NCBI GenBank assembly: GCA_900756155.1
Contig: CAAEJV010000033.1
Location: 149,991-213,990, forward strand
Direction: 5' to 3'
Length of the DNA: 64,000 nucleotides
From: Pasteurellaceae bacterium
GTDB lineage: Bacteria > Pseudomonadota > Gammaproteobacteria > Enterobacterales > Pasteurellaceae
Shown: piece after piece, positions 1 through 7,735 of the stretch
Layout: the number at the start of each line of letters is the position of its first letter
Numbering within the stretch: position 1 is the stretch's first letter
Notes under the pieces: model-generated
Databases searched by the model: none
Told to the model about the DNA's origin: nothing
Seen by the model: only the letters and a program-made list of their open reading frames with translations
Translations under genes and position numbers: made by a program

Positions 1-1056
1 TTTATGATGCCAGTTGCTCGTCTTGCGATTATTCAAACTGTACCGAAAAATCAATTAATTAATGCCTGGAATTTAATGGCGACAGCAGGACTCATTGGCC
101 CGATTCTTGGCCCGATTTTAGGTGGTTGGCTTGTAGTGCATACTTCATGGCATTGGATTTTCTTAATCAATATTCCTATTGGCATGTTAGGTTTTTGGGC
201 AGCGGCTAAAGTGATGGGAAATCATAAGGGTAATGCGAATAAGTTAGACTGGACAGGCTTTTTGCTCTTTGCGTTTGGTTTAGTTGGTTTAACGCTCGGG
301 CTTGATTTACTCGGTGAAAGTCATAGTGATCGCATAACCACATACAGTGCATTAGCGATTGGTATTGCATTATTGATGGCTTATTATTTTTATGCGAAAG
401 GTAATGATCGTACTATTTTGCCTTTATCTCTTTTTAATACAAGAACATTCCGATTAGGCATTGCAGCCAATATCTTTATTCGTCTTTCCGGCTCGGCTGT
501 GCCGTTCTTATTGCCATTAATGTTCCAACTTTCTTTTGGTTATTCAGCTGAAGAGTCAGGCTGGTTGCTTGCACCCATTGCGCTAATGTCTGTCGTATTT
601 AAACGTTTTATTGGACACATCTTAAATATCTTAGGTTATAAAACGACATTAATTTTATCGTCACTTTTAATGGCTGGCTCAACGGTTTCTATGTCATGGC
701 TTGATTCCTCATCATCAACAATGTGGATTATATGTAATTTGATGTGGTATGGTGCCTGTATGTCAATGATTTTTAGTTCAATTAATACACTTACCGTTGG
801 TGATCTATCACAGGAACAAAGTGGTGCAGGTTCAACCTTATTGAGTATTGTGCAACAAGTGGGTATTGGGTTTGGTATTGCGGTGGCATCGATTATTTTA
901 ACATTATACCGTCAATTCATTGGTAACGAAGGCGAAGCATTACAACATGCTTTCAGTTACACGTTTTTGACCACTTCTGTTTTTGCAATCGCATTAGTTT
1001 GGATATTGAGCTATTTGCACAAAACAGACGGGGATCATTTGCGGAAAAAACGCTGA
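1..1056 (+). CDS. MFS multidrug efflux permease, DHA2 (EmrB/QacA) type, 5' end missing
   Basis: The reading frame is open from the first base, so the gene begins before the window; the first in-frame Met at position 4 is internal. About 351 residues are visible. The start of the visible part, with MMPVARLAII followed by the GPILGPILGGWL motif C, is the antiporter signature of proton-driven DHA2 exporters. The remaining sequence is a series of hydrophobic helices with short loops, fitting roughly the last ten of 14 membrane segments, and ends in a basic tail. It probably expels toxic compounds from the inner membrane; the substrate cannot be read from sequence. No membrane-fusion partner is visible. 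Confidence 0.85.
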   Translation, partial: FMMPVARLAIIQTVPKNQLINAWNLMATAGLIGPILGPILGGWLVVHTSWHWIFLINIPIGMLGFWAAAKVMGNHKGNANKLDWTGFLLFAFGLVGLTLGLDLLGESHSDRITTYSALAIGIALLMAYYFYAKGNDRTILPLSLFNTRTFRLGIAANIFIRLSGSAVPFLLPLMFQLSFGYSAEESGWLLAPIALMSVVFKRFIGHILNILGYKTTLILSSLLMAGSTVSMSWLDSSSSTMWIICNLMWYGACMSMIFSSINTLTVGDLSQEQSGAGSTLLSIVQQVGIGFGIAVASIILTLYRQFIGNEGEALQHAFSYTFLTTSVFAIALVWILSYLHKTDGDHLRKKR

Positions 1057-1082
1057 TATTGAATACCTTAGTTTAATTTGTT

Positions 1083-1108
1083 ATAAGAAAGATCATTTTC
1101 TTATTTTG
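1083..1108 (+). terminator. AT-rich hairpin after the efflux gene
   Basis: Arms ATAAGAAA and TTTCTTAT with a 6-nt loop are followed by a short T run, 27 bases after the stop codon. The stem is almost all A-T, so it would be a weak terminator. Confidence 0.35.
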
Positions 1109-1154
1109 TAAAAGTTTGATTTGCTTATATCTTAAGTAAAATTTTTATATACAG

Positions 1155-1205
1155 GGTGGATTCAAATCTACCACAATTGATGGTTGGGTAAGCGAGAAAC
1201 TTACC
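1155..1205 (+). promoter_or_regulatory. Two tandem hairpins in the hbpA leader
   Basis: Hairpin 1 pairs GGTGGA (1155-1160) with TCTACC (1167-1172), one G-U pair included. Hairpin 2 pairs GGTAAG (1187-1192) with CTTACC (1200-1205) around a 7-nt loop. Both lie just upstream of the hbpA ribosome-binding site near 1213-1219. No T run follows, so they look like leader RNA structure rather than a terminator. I recognise no known riboswitch. Confidence 0.35.
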
Positions 1206-1225
1206 TTACAAAGAAAGGACAACTT

Positions 1226-2872
1226 ATGAAACTAAAAGCGACATTAACACTCGTTGCAGCGAGTTTGTTTTTAGCTGCTTGTGATCAATCTGGTTCTGCT
1301 GCAAAAGAAACTGCGAAAGCAGAAACAGCAAAACCTTCAGGCAATAACACCTTTGTGTACTGTACGGCAAAAGCACCACTTGGCTTTAGTCCTGCATTGG
1401 TAATGGAAGGCACATCATACAATGCGAGTTCACAACAAGTGTATAATCGCTTGGTTGAATTTAAAAAAGGTTCAACTGATCTTGAGCCAGCATTGGCTGA
1501 AAGCTGGGAGATCAGTGATGATGGTTTAACTTATACGTTCCATTTGCGTAAAGGGGTGAAATTCCATACCACAAAAGAATTTACGCCAACACGTGATTTT
1601 AATGCGGATGATGTGGTCTTTTCTTTCCAACGTCAGTTAGATCCTAACCACCCTTATCACAATGTATCGAAAGGGACTTATCCGTATTTCAAAGCGATGA
1701 AATTCCCAGATTTATTAAAATCAGTTGAGAAAGTAGACGACAACACCGTTCGTATTACTTTGAATAAAAAAGATGCGACTTTCTTAGCAAGCTTGGGGAT
1801 GGACTTTATCTCTATTTACTCAGCTGAATATGCAGATGCGATGTTGAAAGCGGGTAAACCAGAAACAATCGATAACAAACCAGTAGGTACAGGTCCGTTT
1901 ATTTTTGTGGATTACAAAACTGACCAAGCGGCACAATACGTAGCGAATGAAACCTATTGGAAAGGTCGTACACCGCTTGACCGCTTAGTCATCAGCATCG
2001 TACCAGATGCGACCACGCGTTATGCGAAGTTACAAGCGGGTTCTTGTGATTTAATTCTCTTCCCGAACGTGGCGGATTTAGCCAAAATGAAGACTGATCC
2101 AAAAGTACAGCTTTTGGAACAAAAAGGGTTGAACGTGGCATATATCGCATTCAATACGGAAAAAGCACCGTTTGATAACGCAAAAGTACGCCAAGCATTG
2201 AACTATGCTGTAGATAAAAAAGCAATTATTGAAGCGGTTTATCAAGGTGCAGGTACTGCAGCGAAAAACCCATTACCACCAACAATCTGGAGTTATAACG
2301 ACGAAATCCAAGATTATCCGTATGATCCAGAGAAAGCGAAACAGCTTTTAGCGGAAGCAGGTTATCCAAACGGTTTTGAAACGGACTTCTGGATTCAACC
2401 AGTGGTGCGTGCGTCTAACCCAAATCCAAAACGTATGGCTGAACTTGTGATGGCTGACTGGGCAAAAGTTGGCGTAAAAGCAAATCCAGTAACGTTTGAA
2501 TGGGCAGACTATCAAAAACGTGCTAAAGCAGGTGAATTAACGGTAGGTATCTTTGGTTGGTCAGGCGATAACGGTGATCCGGATAACTTCCTTTCTCCAT
2601 TACTTGCAAGTGCGAATGCGGGAAACTCAAACTTTGCACGTTTCAAAAATGCAGAATTTGATGCCTTATTAGATAAAGCGATTGGCTTAACGAATAAAGA
2701 TGAACGTGCAGCGCTTTATAAACAAGCTCAAGTGATTTTCCATGATCAAGCACCGTGGATTCCAGTGGCACACTCTGTTGGTTTCGCACCACTTAGTCCT
2801 CGCGTAAAAGGTTACGTACAAAGCCCATTCGGCTATGATGCGTTTTATGGCGTGAGTGTTGATGGTAAATAA
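1226..2872 (+). CDS. hbpA: Haem/glutathione-binding lipoprotein HbpA (GbpA), SBP family 5
   Basis: This 548-residue periplasmic binding protein carries a lipoprotein signal (Lys-rich start, hydrophobic core, lipobox LAAC with Cys about residue 20). The rest is a full-length peptide/nickel-type family 5 solute-binding fold. It closely matches my memory of Haemophilus HbpA, first described as haem binding and later as the glutathione-binding partner (GbpA) of the DppBCDF importer; no permease genes are nearby. I chose the ATG at 1226, preceded by AAAGGA, because it starts the signal peptide; an in-frame start at 1184 would put 14 charged residues before it. A strong terminator follows, so it is probably monocistronic. 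Confidence 0.93.
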   Translation: MKLKATLTLVAASLFLAACDQSGSAAKETAKAETAKPSGNNTFVYCTAKAPLGFSPALVMEGTSYNASSQQVYNRLVEFKKGSTDLEPALAESWEISDDGLTYTFHLRKGVKFHTTKEFTPTRDFNADDVVFSFQRQLDPNHPYHNVSKGTYPYFKAMKFPDLLKSVEKVDDNTVRITLNKKDATFLASLGMDFISIYSAEYADAMLKAGKPETIDNKPVGTGPFIFVDYKTDQAAQYVANETYWKGRTPLDRLVISIVPDATTRYAKLQAGSCDLILFPNVADLAKMKTDPKVQLLEQKGLNVAYIAFNTEKAPFDNAKVRQALNYAVDKKAIIEAVYQGAGTAAKNPLPPTIWSYNDEIQDYPYDPEKAKQLLAEAGYPNGFETDFWIQPVVRASNPNPKRMAELVMADWAKVGVKANPVTFEWADYQKRAKAGELTVGIFGWSGDNGDPDNFLSPLLASANAGNSNFARFKNAEFDALLDKAIGLTNKDERAALYKQAQVIFHDQAPWIPVAHSVGFAPLSPRVKGYVQSPFGYDAFYGVSVDGK

Positions 2873-2887
2873 TTAACGGACTATACT

Positions 2888-2918
2888 AGCCCTTGCAGTT
2901 GCAAGGGCTTTTTGTTTT
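2888..2918 (+). terminator. Rho-independent terminator of hbpA
   Basis: A 9-bp perfect stem, AGCCCTTGC and GCAAGGGCT with a 4-nt loop, is followed by TTTTGTTTT. It lies 15 bases after the hbpA stop codon. Confidence 0.9.
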
Positions 2919-2938
2919 CAAGCAAAAGGAGAAAGAAA

Positions 2939-3571
2939 ATGGACTTACATGATATTCGTGAAGATTATTGCAAACAGGCGCTTTCTCAGCATGATTGCGA
3001 TCCTAATCCAATAAAACAATTTGAAAAATGGCTCAACGAGGCCATTACCGCCAAAGTAAATGAGCCAACAGGTGTTAATGTTGCGACAGTCAATGAAGAC
3101 GGTCGGCCAACAAGTCGAATGGTGCTGTTGAAAGAAGTGAACGAACAAGGTTTTGTATTTTTCACAAATTATCACAGCCGAAAAGGTCGTGCTATAGAAC
3201 ATAATCCTTTCGTCGCCTTGACATTCTTTTGGCCCGAATTAGAACGTTCTGTTCGTATTGAGGGCAAAGCTGAAAAAATCTCGCCTGAACAATCAGATGA
3301 ATATTTTGCGACTCGCCCTTACACCAGCCGAATTGGCGCTTGGGCCAGCGAGCAAAGTGCGGTCATTTCTAGCCACAAATCTTTATTAGCGAAAGCTGCT
3401 CTGATTGCTGCAAAACACCCATTAAACGTACCTCGTCCACCGCATTGGGGCGGTTATCTTGTAATTCCTGATCGTATCGAATTCTGGCAAGGTCGCCCAA
3501 GTCGATTGCATGACCGAATTTGTTATTTATTCAATGACGGAAAATGGGAGAGAGAAAGATTATCACCGTAA
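2939..3571 (+). CDS. pdxH: Pyridoxamine 5'-phosphate oxidase
   Basis: PdxH is an FMN enzyme that oxidises pyridoxine/pyridoxamine 5'-phosphate to pyridoxal 5'-phosphate in the cytoplasm. The 210-residue product has family landmarks: the GRPTSRMVLLK strand that binds FMN, the FFTNYHSRKG segment, and the C-terminal EFWQGRPSRLHDR region that binds substrate phosphate. It ends in ERLSP, the usual PdxH C-terminus, so it is complete. The ATG at 2939 follows AAAGGAGAAAG at good spacing, whereas the in-frame start at 2912 lies inside the hbpA terminator and is rejected. No partner gene overlaps it. Confidence 0.95.
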   Translation: MDLHDIREDYCKQALSQHDCDPNPIKQFEKWLNEAITAKVNEPTGVNVATVNEDGRPTSRMVLLKEVNEQGFVFFTNYHSRKGRAIEHNPFVALTFFWPELERSVRIEGKAEKISPEQSDEYFATRPYTSRIGAWASEQSAVISSHKSLLAKAALIAAKHPLNVPRPPHWGGYLVIPDRIEFWQGRPSRLHDRICYLFNDGKWERERLSP

Positions 3572-3642
3572 GCGCCTTGAGATAATCCAGTTTTTGCCAT
3601 CTTTAATGGAAATCACATTGTTCTTGATTGAATTGAGCAATA

Positions 3643-3753
3643 GTGGAGGAGGCAAGGATTGTTTCATTTATTGTTGTGGGCTTACTATTGCTAGTGGTTG
3701 GCTATTTTGCATCGATACCGCCAAAGAATAAAATTGCAACAACAGAAAACTAG
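3643..3753 (+). CDS. Possible small single-helix membrane protein
   Basis: A 36-codon frame from GTG at 3643 (or 31 codons from ATT at 3658, seven bases after GGAGGAGG) encodes one strongly hydrophobic segment rich in Val and Leu, followed by a short polar tail. The purine-rich GGAGGAGG is a convincing ribosome-binding site for a start near 3658, but that codon is ATT, not ATG. It may be a real small protein with an unusual start, a gene that lost its start codon, or chance. No family is recognised. Confidence 0.3.
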   Translation: MEEARIVSFIVVGLLLLVVGYFASIPPKNKIATTEN

Positions 3754-3773
3754 GGATAGATTAGAAAGTAAAG

Positions 3774-3821
3774 AGCGGTCATTTTTTAGATAGAAATGAT
3801 ATAACTAAAAATTAGACCGCT
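3774..3821. terminator. Long imperfect inverted repeat between convergent genes
   Basis: AGCGGTC (3774-3780) and GACCGCT (3815-3821) are complementary, and the bases inside (a T run and its A-rich complement) extend the stem. It sits between convergent genes and may terminate both. The arms resemble a degenerate uptake sequence lacking the AAGTGCGGT core. Confidence 0.45.
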
Positions 3822-3848
3822 TAGGTATCCAAAGACTCAAGCTAGAAC

Positions 3849-4529
3849 TTAGTTGTTGGTTAAAAACATAATTTGTATCGGTAAAGTCACAACATCTAAG
3901 AGTAACGCTAAAGGTGTGAGACCCACAGCTTTTACTACGCCTTCTGCTTGAGAAGAGGTTTTATATCTTATATTTGATGTTTGTTGTTTTAATTTAAACG
4001 GTAATGATTTAGCTAGTTGTTTATTTGGGCGATGAATTTGCGCTTTGTCTGTTAATGAATAAATATCACCTGTAAGTTCTAAATTTTTAGCACAGGAAGC
4101 TTCATTACACATGAAGCCGAGTTTCTTCATTTTTCCTTTTTCTAATTCATTCGTTACTTTGTATTGTAATGAAAAATCAGCTTTCACATACTTGAGTTCT
4201 GTATCATCTTTCGAGATAACTTCGATGGCATTATTTATATAAAAAGGATTACTTAATTTAGCATTGGTCAGTTTTTGAATTTCTTCTGAGCTTGTTTCAT
4301 GCAAATGAATAAGATATTTTTTTCCAAAAATGAGCACTTTGCCAGAGTTTTTATCTTGTCCTAATGCAATAATTTCATCGCTATCAATAGTTTTCTCTCT
4401 TGTTACTGTTTCGATTTTATCGCCAGTTGCAAGATCATTTGTGTTTGTCCAAAGTGTGGAGGTTGCACAGCCAGAAAGCATAGCACCTAATCCAATAATA
4501 AAAATTAGTTTAGTTAAAATGTTTTTCAT
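3849..4529 (-). CDS. YidX-like lipoprotein of unknown function
   Basis: The 226-residue product starts with a lipoprotein signal, lipobox LSGC at about residue 21, and ends with a hydrophobic stretch. Spacing of landmarks resembles E. coli YidX: a GF.C....C pair at roughly residues 138-145, then a distal segment with PLALLLDVVTLPIQ close to the YidX C-terminus. Two further features support a lipid-anchored periplasmic protein: a polar middle and no internal membrane helix before residue 190. YidX has no established function. The ATG is followed by MKNILTK, a normal lipoprotein start. It stands alone, bounded by inverted-repeat terminators on both sides. Confidence 0.65.
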   Translation of the reverse strand: MKNILTKLIFIIGLGAMLSGCATSTLWTNTNDLATGDKIETVTREKTIDSDEIIALGQDKNSGKVLIFGKKYLIHLHETSSEEIQKLTNAKLSNPFYINNAIEVISKDDTELKYVKADFSLQYKVTNELEKGKMKKLGFMCNEASCAKNLELTGDIYSLTDKAQIHRPNKQLAKSLPFKLKQQTSNIRYKTSSQAEGVVKAVGLTPLALLLDVVTLPIQIMFLTNN

Positions 4530-4620
4530 AGAAAATTCCTATTGCTAATCTACATAGGTTATTGAAATTACAGCTTTTTGCGTAAGAATTCAATCTATTT
4601 TTTACAAGGTCATAAAAAAT

Positions 4621-4653
4621 AACCGCACTTTGATTTCTCAACCAAAGTGCGGT
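4621..4653. terminator. Inverted uptake-sequence pair
   Basis: AACCGCACTTT and AAAGTGCGGTT form an 11-bp perfect stem with an 11-nt loop and a T-rich flank. It lies beyond the end of the minus-strand oxidoreductase gene and can also isolate the YidX-like gene. Confidence 0.8.
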
Positions 4654-4670
4654 TTATTTTTACATTATTT

Positions 4671-5777
4671 TTATTTACCGATGATTTCTGATAAATCAAC
4701 TTTGCGGTTTTCGTAACGAGAACGGGTACATGCATCGGCAGTAGCAATAGCTGCACGAGCGGCTTCACCGGTGAGTAATTTTGCAAATTCCTCAGTTGGT
4801 TCCATACCATGAAGAATATCGTTTAAATAACGCATTTCTTTTTTCATGATAGAGCTCAACCATAACGGTGTGCGTTTGCCTGGTTTACCGTATTGAATTG
4901 CACCGTCCATTTCTGTGCTGTTGTAAATACGGGTACGGTCATCATCTTCTTCTTGGGTTTCGTGAATGAGGAAATAGGTGTCTTTTCCATCCACGCGAAG
5001 GGTACCTTTGGTATTGTACATATCAAGTTTGATTGCACCTTTTTCCCCTTGAATTAATACATAATGTTCACCCCAACGGAAAGCCGAACCCCATTCTAGA
5101 ACAGCGAAGCGATTATCATCGTATTCCATGGTGACAAAAATCATATCGTCTTCATCACCAAATTTTTCGCCTTTGTGTGCAACATTGGCGGCTGCCATGG
5201 TAACGGTTTTTGGCATACCACCCATAATGAATTGTACGCAGTCTAATTCGTGAATATGGTGATATAAGTGGCCGCCAGATTTTTCACGGATTTTTTTCCA
5301 TGAGATAGTCGGTTGTTGTTCTTCCCAGCCGTTACGTGCAGTGTGACAATAAAGCACTTTACCGATCACGCCTTGATTGATTAATTCTTTGGCATGGTGA
5401 ACACCGTTAAAGAAGTTCATCACATGGCCAGCCATAAAGGTGACGCCATTTTCTTCACAAGCGCGTACCATGTCGTCACAGTCTTGATAACTTAAGGCAA
5501 TTGGTTTTTCACAGAAAACATGTTTTTTGTTTTTCGCTGCAAGAATGACCGGTTCTTTGTGTAAGTAGTTTGGGGTGGCAACAATCACGCAATCCACATC
5601 AGGGGAAGTGACTAATTCTTCAAGAGATTTTGCCGCTACGCATTGTAATTCTTGAGCAATGGTTTCACCATTTTCAGGGTCGTATACCATTGTAATCTGT
5701 GCATCATCAAATTCATTCATGAAACGGGCTAAATCCGCACCAAAATAGCCAACGCCAACAACACCATATCGCATCAT
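4671..5777 (-). CDS. nanY: Gfo/Idh/MocA oxidoreductase, NanY (YjhC)-like
   Basis: The 368-residue product has an N-terminal Rossmann fold (GVGYFG at residues 8-13, acidic D33 after the second strand) and the family EKP motif at 90-92 with catalytic-type K91, followed by a Gfo/Idh/MocA C-terminal half with a histidine-rich HHIHELD segment near 170-178. Many positions, including its start RYGVVGVGYFG and the tail KVDLSEIIGK, match my memory of E. coli YjhC/NanY. That enzyme uses bound NAD to convert 2,7-anhydro-N-acetylneuraminate into Neu5Ac through redox cycling. It lies 10 bases downstream of a second oxidoreductase and is probably the last gene of a GntR-dehydrogenase-dehydrogenase operon. 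No sialic acid lyase gene is in the window, so the substrate is inferred. Confidence 0.78.
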   Translation of the reverse strand: MMRYGVVGVGYFGADLARFMNEFDDAQITMVYDPENGETIAQELQCVAAKSLEELVTSPDVDCVIVATPNYLHKEPVILAAKNKKHVFCEKPIALSYQDCDDMVRACEENGVTFMAGHVMNFFNGVHHAKELINQGVIGKVLYCHTARNGWEEQQPTISWKKIREKSGGHLYHHIHELDCVQFIMGGMPKTVTMAAANVAHKGEKFGDEDDMIFVTMEYDDNRFAVLEWGSAFRWGEHYVLIQGEKGAIKLDMYNTKGTLRVDGKDTYFLIHETQEEDDDRTRIYNSTEMDGAIQYGKPGKRTPLWLSSIMKKEMRYLNDILHGMEPTEEFAKLLTGEAARAAIATADACTRSRYENRKVDLSEIIGK

Positions 5778-5787
5778 AATAAACTCC

Positions 5788-6861
5788 TTATTTTTTCACT
5801 GAGATTTGTTTTTCTGTTACCATGGATTGCTTCGCTGCTTCTGCAACTTCGATGGCTTCAGTTAAACATAGACTTAATGGGCTGGTTTTTCCTTGCGTTA
5901 AGTGCTCTACCACGCTTTGTACTTCGATTTCAGCCGCTCGGCTTAACCAAAGTTGGCAAGGTGCGTGGGTGACATTATATTGCTGAGTGCCTTTTGCACT
6001 TTCGCGTAAAGATAAATCAGCCTCAAATTCATCAAATAAATCAACGTGTTCTATTTTTCCATCTAGATAATTAAATGTGACACTTGAGGTAAAGAAATTG
6101 ACTTCAATCACACCATTTTCACCATGAATTTGAATGCCCCATTGGTGTAACCGATAAGCGGTGCCCATTTCGAGCGAACCTAACACGCCATTTTTAAAAC
6201 GTAATAGCAACTGCAATACATCACGGCTATCTGGCGTATCGTGATGCGCTTGATTAGCGGCTTGAGCAAAGACCGCCTCAATATCGCCTAATAACCAACA
6301 GAGTAAATCCAGTTCATGAATGAGGTGGAAAAGCTCACCGCCTGTAAGATTGGCATCTAATTTCCACCATTCTTTGTTTGGTAGATTTTCAATCCAACGC
6401 TGACGCATGGCTCGTGCGACCGTAATTCTGCCTAATTTTCCTTGTTCTAAAGCCGCTTTGACTTTCAACATGCCTGGCAACGTACGTTCTAAATGGCCCA
6501 CAAAAATGACTTTACCTTTTTCTTCTGCAAGGCGACGTAAATGTTGGCCTTGAGAAGCGCTTAAGGTAAAAGGCGTTTCAATAAAGACATGACAGCCGGC
6601 ATTTAACGCTAAGATAGCTGGGGAATAATGAGCATAGTTTGGTGTGGCGATAACCACTAAATCCGGTTTAGTTTCTGCCAACATTTCTTCTACACTAAAA
6701 AAGGCTTGGCTACCGTATTGGTCTGCGAGTTTTTGTGCAAGAGAAGGATTGATATCGGTCACTGCAATTAAGTTTGCTTGGGCTTTGTCAAATGCAGAAG
6801 CCAACTGAACGCCAAAAAAGCCGCAGCCGATTAAGGCGATGTTTAATCCATTAGTTTGCAT
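5788..6861 (-). CDS. Second Gfo/Idh/MocA-family oxidoreductase, atypical ETP motif
   Basis: A 357-residue paralogue of the neighbouring NanY-like protein: Rossmann motif GCGFFG at residues 12-17, D36 after the second strand, ATPNYAH at 72-78, and the same HLIHELD segment in the catalytic half. The usual EKP motif reads ETP at 95-97, so the lysine common in this family is absent. It may act on a different sugar acid, work non-oxidatively or assist the neighbour; substrate is unknown. Of two adjacent ATG codons (6864 and 6861) I prefer 6861 because GGAGG ends five bases before it. It overlaps the end of the GntR gene by 11 bases, implying translational coupling. A longer in-frame start at 6939 lies inside that gene and is rejected. 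Confidence 0.75.
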   Translation of the reverse strand: MQTNGLNIALIGCGFFGVQLASAFDKAQANLIAVTDINPSLAQKLADQYGSQAFFSVEEMLAETKPDLVVIATPNYAHYSPAILALNAGCHVFIETPFTLSASQGQHLRRLAEEKGKVIFVGHLERTLPGMLKVKAALEQGKLGRITVARAMRQRWIENLPNKEWWKLDANLTGGELFHLIHELDLLCWLLGDIEAVFAQAANQAHHDTPDSRDVLQLLLRFKNGVLGSLEMGTAYRLHQWGIQIHGENGVIEVNFFTSSVTFNYLDGKIEHVDLFDEFEADLSLRESAKGTQQYNVTHAPCQLWLSRAAEIEVQSVVEHLTQGKTSPLSLCLTEAIEVAEAAKQSMVTEKQISVKK

Positions 6862-7573
6862 CATGCCCTCCTTGTTGTAAGCGTTGGCGAATACTTTGGA
6901 AATATTGCAAGATCGCACGTTGCATGCGCACCAAATCATGCGCTTCTACGGCATCAATTAATTCACGGTGTTGCATGGCTAATTTTTCAGGAGAAAGTAT
7001 TGGTGGCGGTAAGCCTTTTTCTACTTGTTGATAAATTTGCCAAAACGCATCTAAATATTGAATCAGTAATGGGTTATTTAATGGCTCATAAAGTTTTAAA
7101 TGAATGTGGTATTCATCCTTGGGTGAAAATTTTTGCTCACGGGCATTTTTTTCCATATTTGCTACTGATTTTTGCAAAAGTGCGGTCTGTTCTTGGCTAA
7201 TTTTTCCTAAAACCATCGGGGCAAAACCGTATTCTAAAATTTCCCGAATATCCAAAATATTAATCAGCTGATTATGATCATTATGTAAATTCAGTTGGGT
7301 GTGAAAGCTTAATCCGCGAATCATTGGCACAAGAGAAGATTCACTCACAAAGGTGCCGACGCCATGGCGAATGTCTAAAATGTGTAGCGCCTCTAAAGAT
7401 TTAATGGCTTCACGCAAACTGGAACGGCTCACACCAAGCTGTTCAATCAGTTCATTTTCTGTTGGCATCAAATCGCCAGATTTAAGATTTTGTTTAATGA
7501 TGAGCGATTTGATTTTATCCTGCAAAACGAGACTTGCTTCTTTTTTACTTGTTTTTTTCATTTCTGTTCTCAT
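6851..7573 (-). CDS. GntR-family transcriptional regulator, FadR/FCD subfamily
   Basis: The 240-residue product has an N-terminal winged helix (about residues 17-82, with PTENELIEQLGVSRSSLREAI as DNA-reading region) and a helical FCD effector domain (about 100-235) containing histidines at YHIHLKLY and QHREL that in this subfamily often ligate a metal. FCD regulators usually bind a small carboxylate or sugar acid. Its position, first in a two-oxidoreductase operon and divergent from an MFS transporter, suggests it represses both units until a sialic-acid-like sugar appears. It does not look like E. coli NanR in detail. A start at the internal Met 7561 is also possible. It contains one USS. 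Confidence 0.85.
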   Translation of the reverse strand: MRTEMKKTSKKEASLVLQDKIKSLIIKQNLKSGDLMPTENELIEQLGVSRSSLREAIKSLEALHILDIRHGVGTFVSESSLVPMIRGLSFHTQLNLHNDHNQLINILDIREILEYGFAPMVLGKISQEQTALLQKSVANMEKNAREQKFSPKDEYHIHLKLYEPLNNPLLIQYLDAFWQIYQQVEKGLPPPILSPEKLAMQHRELIDAVEAHDLVRMQRAILQYFQSIRQRLQQGGHDAN

Positions 7574-7621
7574 TTTCTAATCTATTTTCTGAATTTGTGA
7601 TCCAGCTCTCATTCTCTTTGA

Positions 7622-7650
7622 TTGACATAAGACATCATACGTCTTATCTT
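7622..7650 (+). promoter_or_regulatory. Candidate promoter with embedded operator for the NanX-like gene
   Basis: TTGACA at 7622-7627 and TATCTT at 7645-7650 are separated by 17 bases. Between and overlapping them lies the inverted repeat ATAAGAC (7627-7633), 7 bases, GTCTTAT (7641-7647). An operator occupying the spacer of a near-consensus promoter is a classic repression arrangement, and the neighbouring GntR protein is the obvious binder. Inference from sequence only. Confidence 0.6.
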
Positions 7651-7688
7651 TATTTATGCAAGCAGAAATTAGCAGTGATTTTAAATTC

Positions 7689-7704
7689 TGTGATCTATAC
7701 CACA
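7689..7704. promoter_or_regulatory. CRP-like site upstream of the NanX-like gene
   Basis: TGTGA, six bases, CCACA matches the CRP consensus TGTGA-N6-TCACA at nine of ten half-site positions. It lies about 33 bases before the ATG, downstream of the promoter proposed at 7622-7650, so it would either repress that promoter or serve another one. CRP sites in sugar-uptake regions are common. Confidence 0.45.
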
Positions 7705-7735
7705 AAATTCTCAAATACAAGGAAGGGAGGTTGTT

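Noticed and set aside
3510..3731. 73-codon frame overlapping the end of pdxH
   Set aside because: It lies in another frame of pdxH, has no ribosome-binding site and no recognisable protein features.
7696..7701. Single GGTATA (minus strand) resembling an E. coli NanR half site
   Set aside because: NanR needs tandem repeats; only one lies in the intergenic region and the local regulator differs from NanR.
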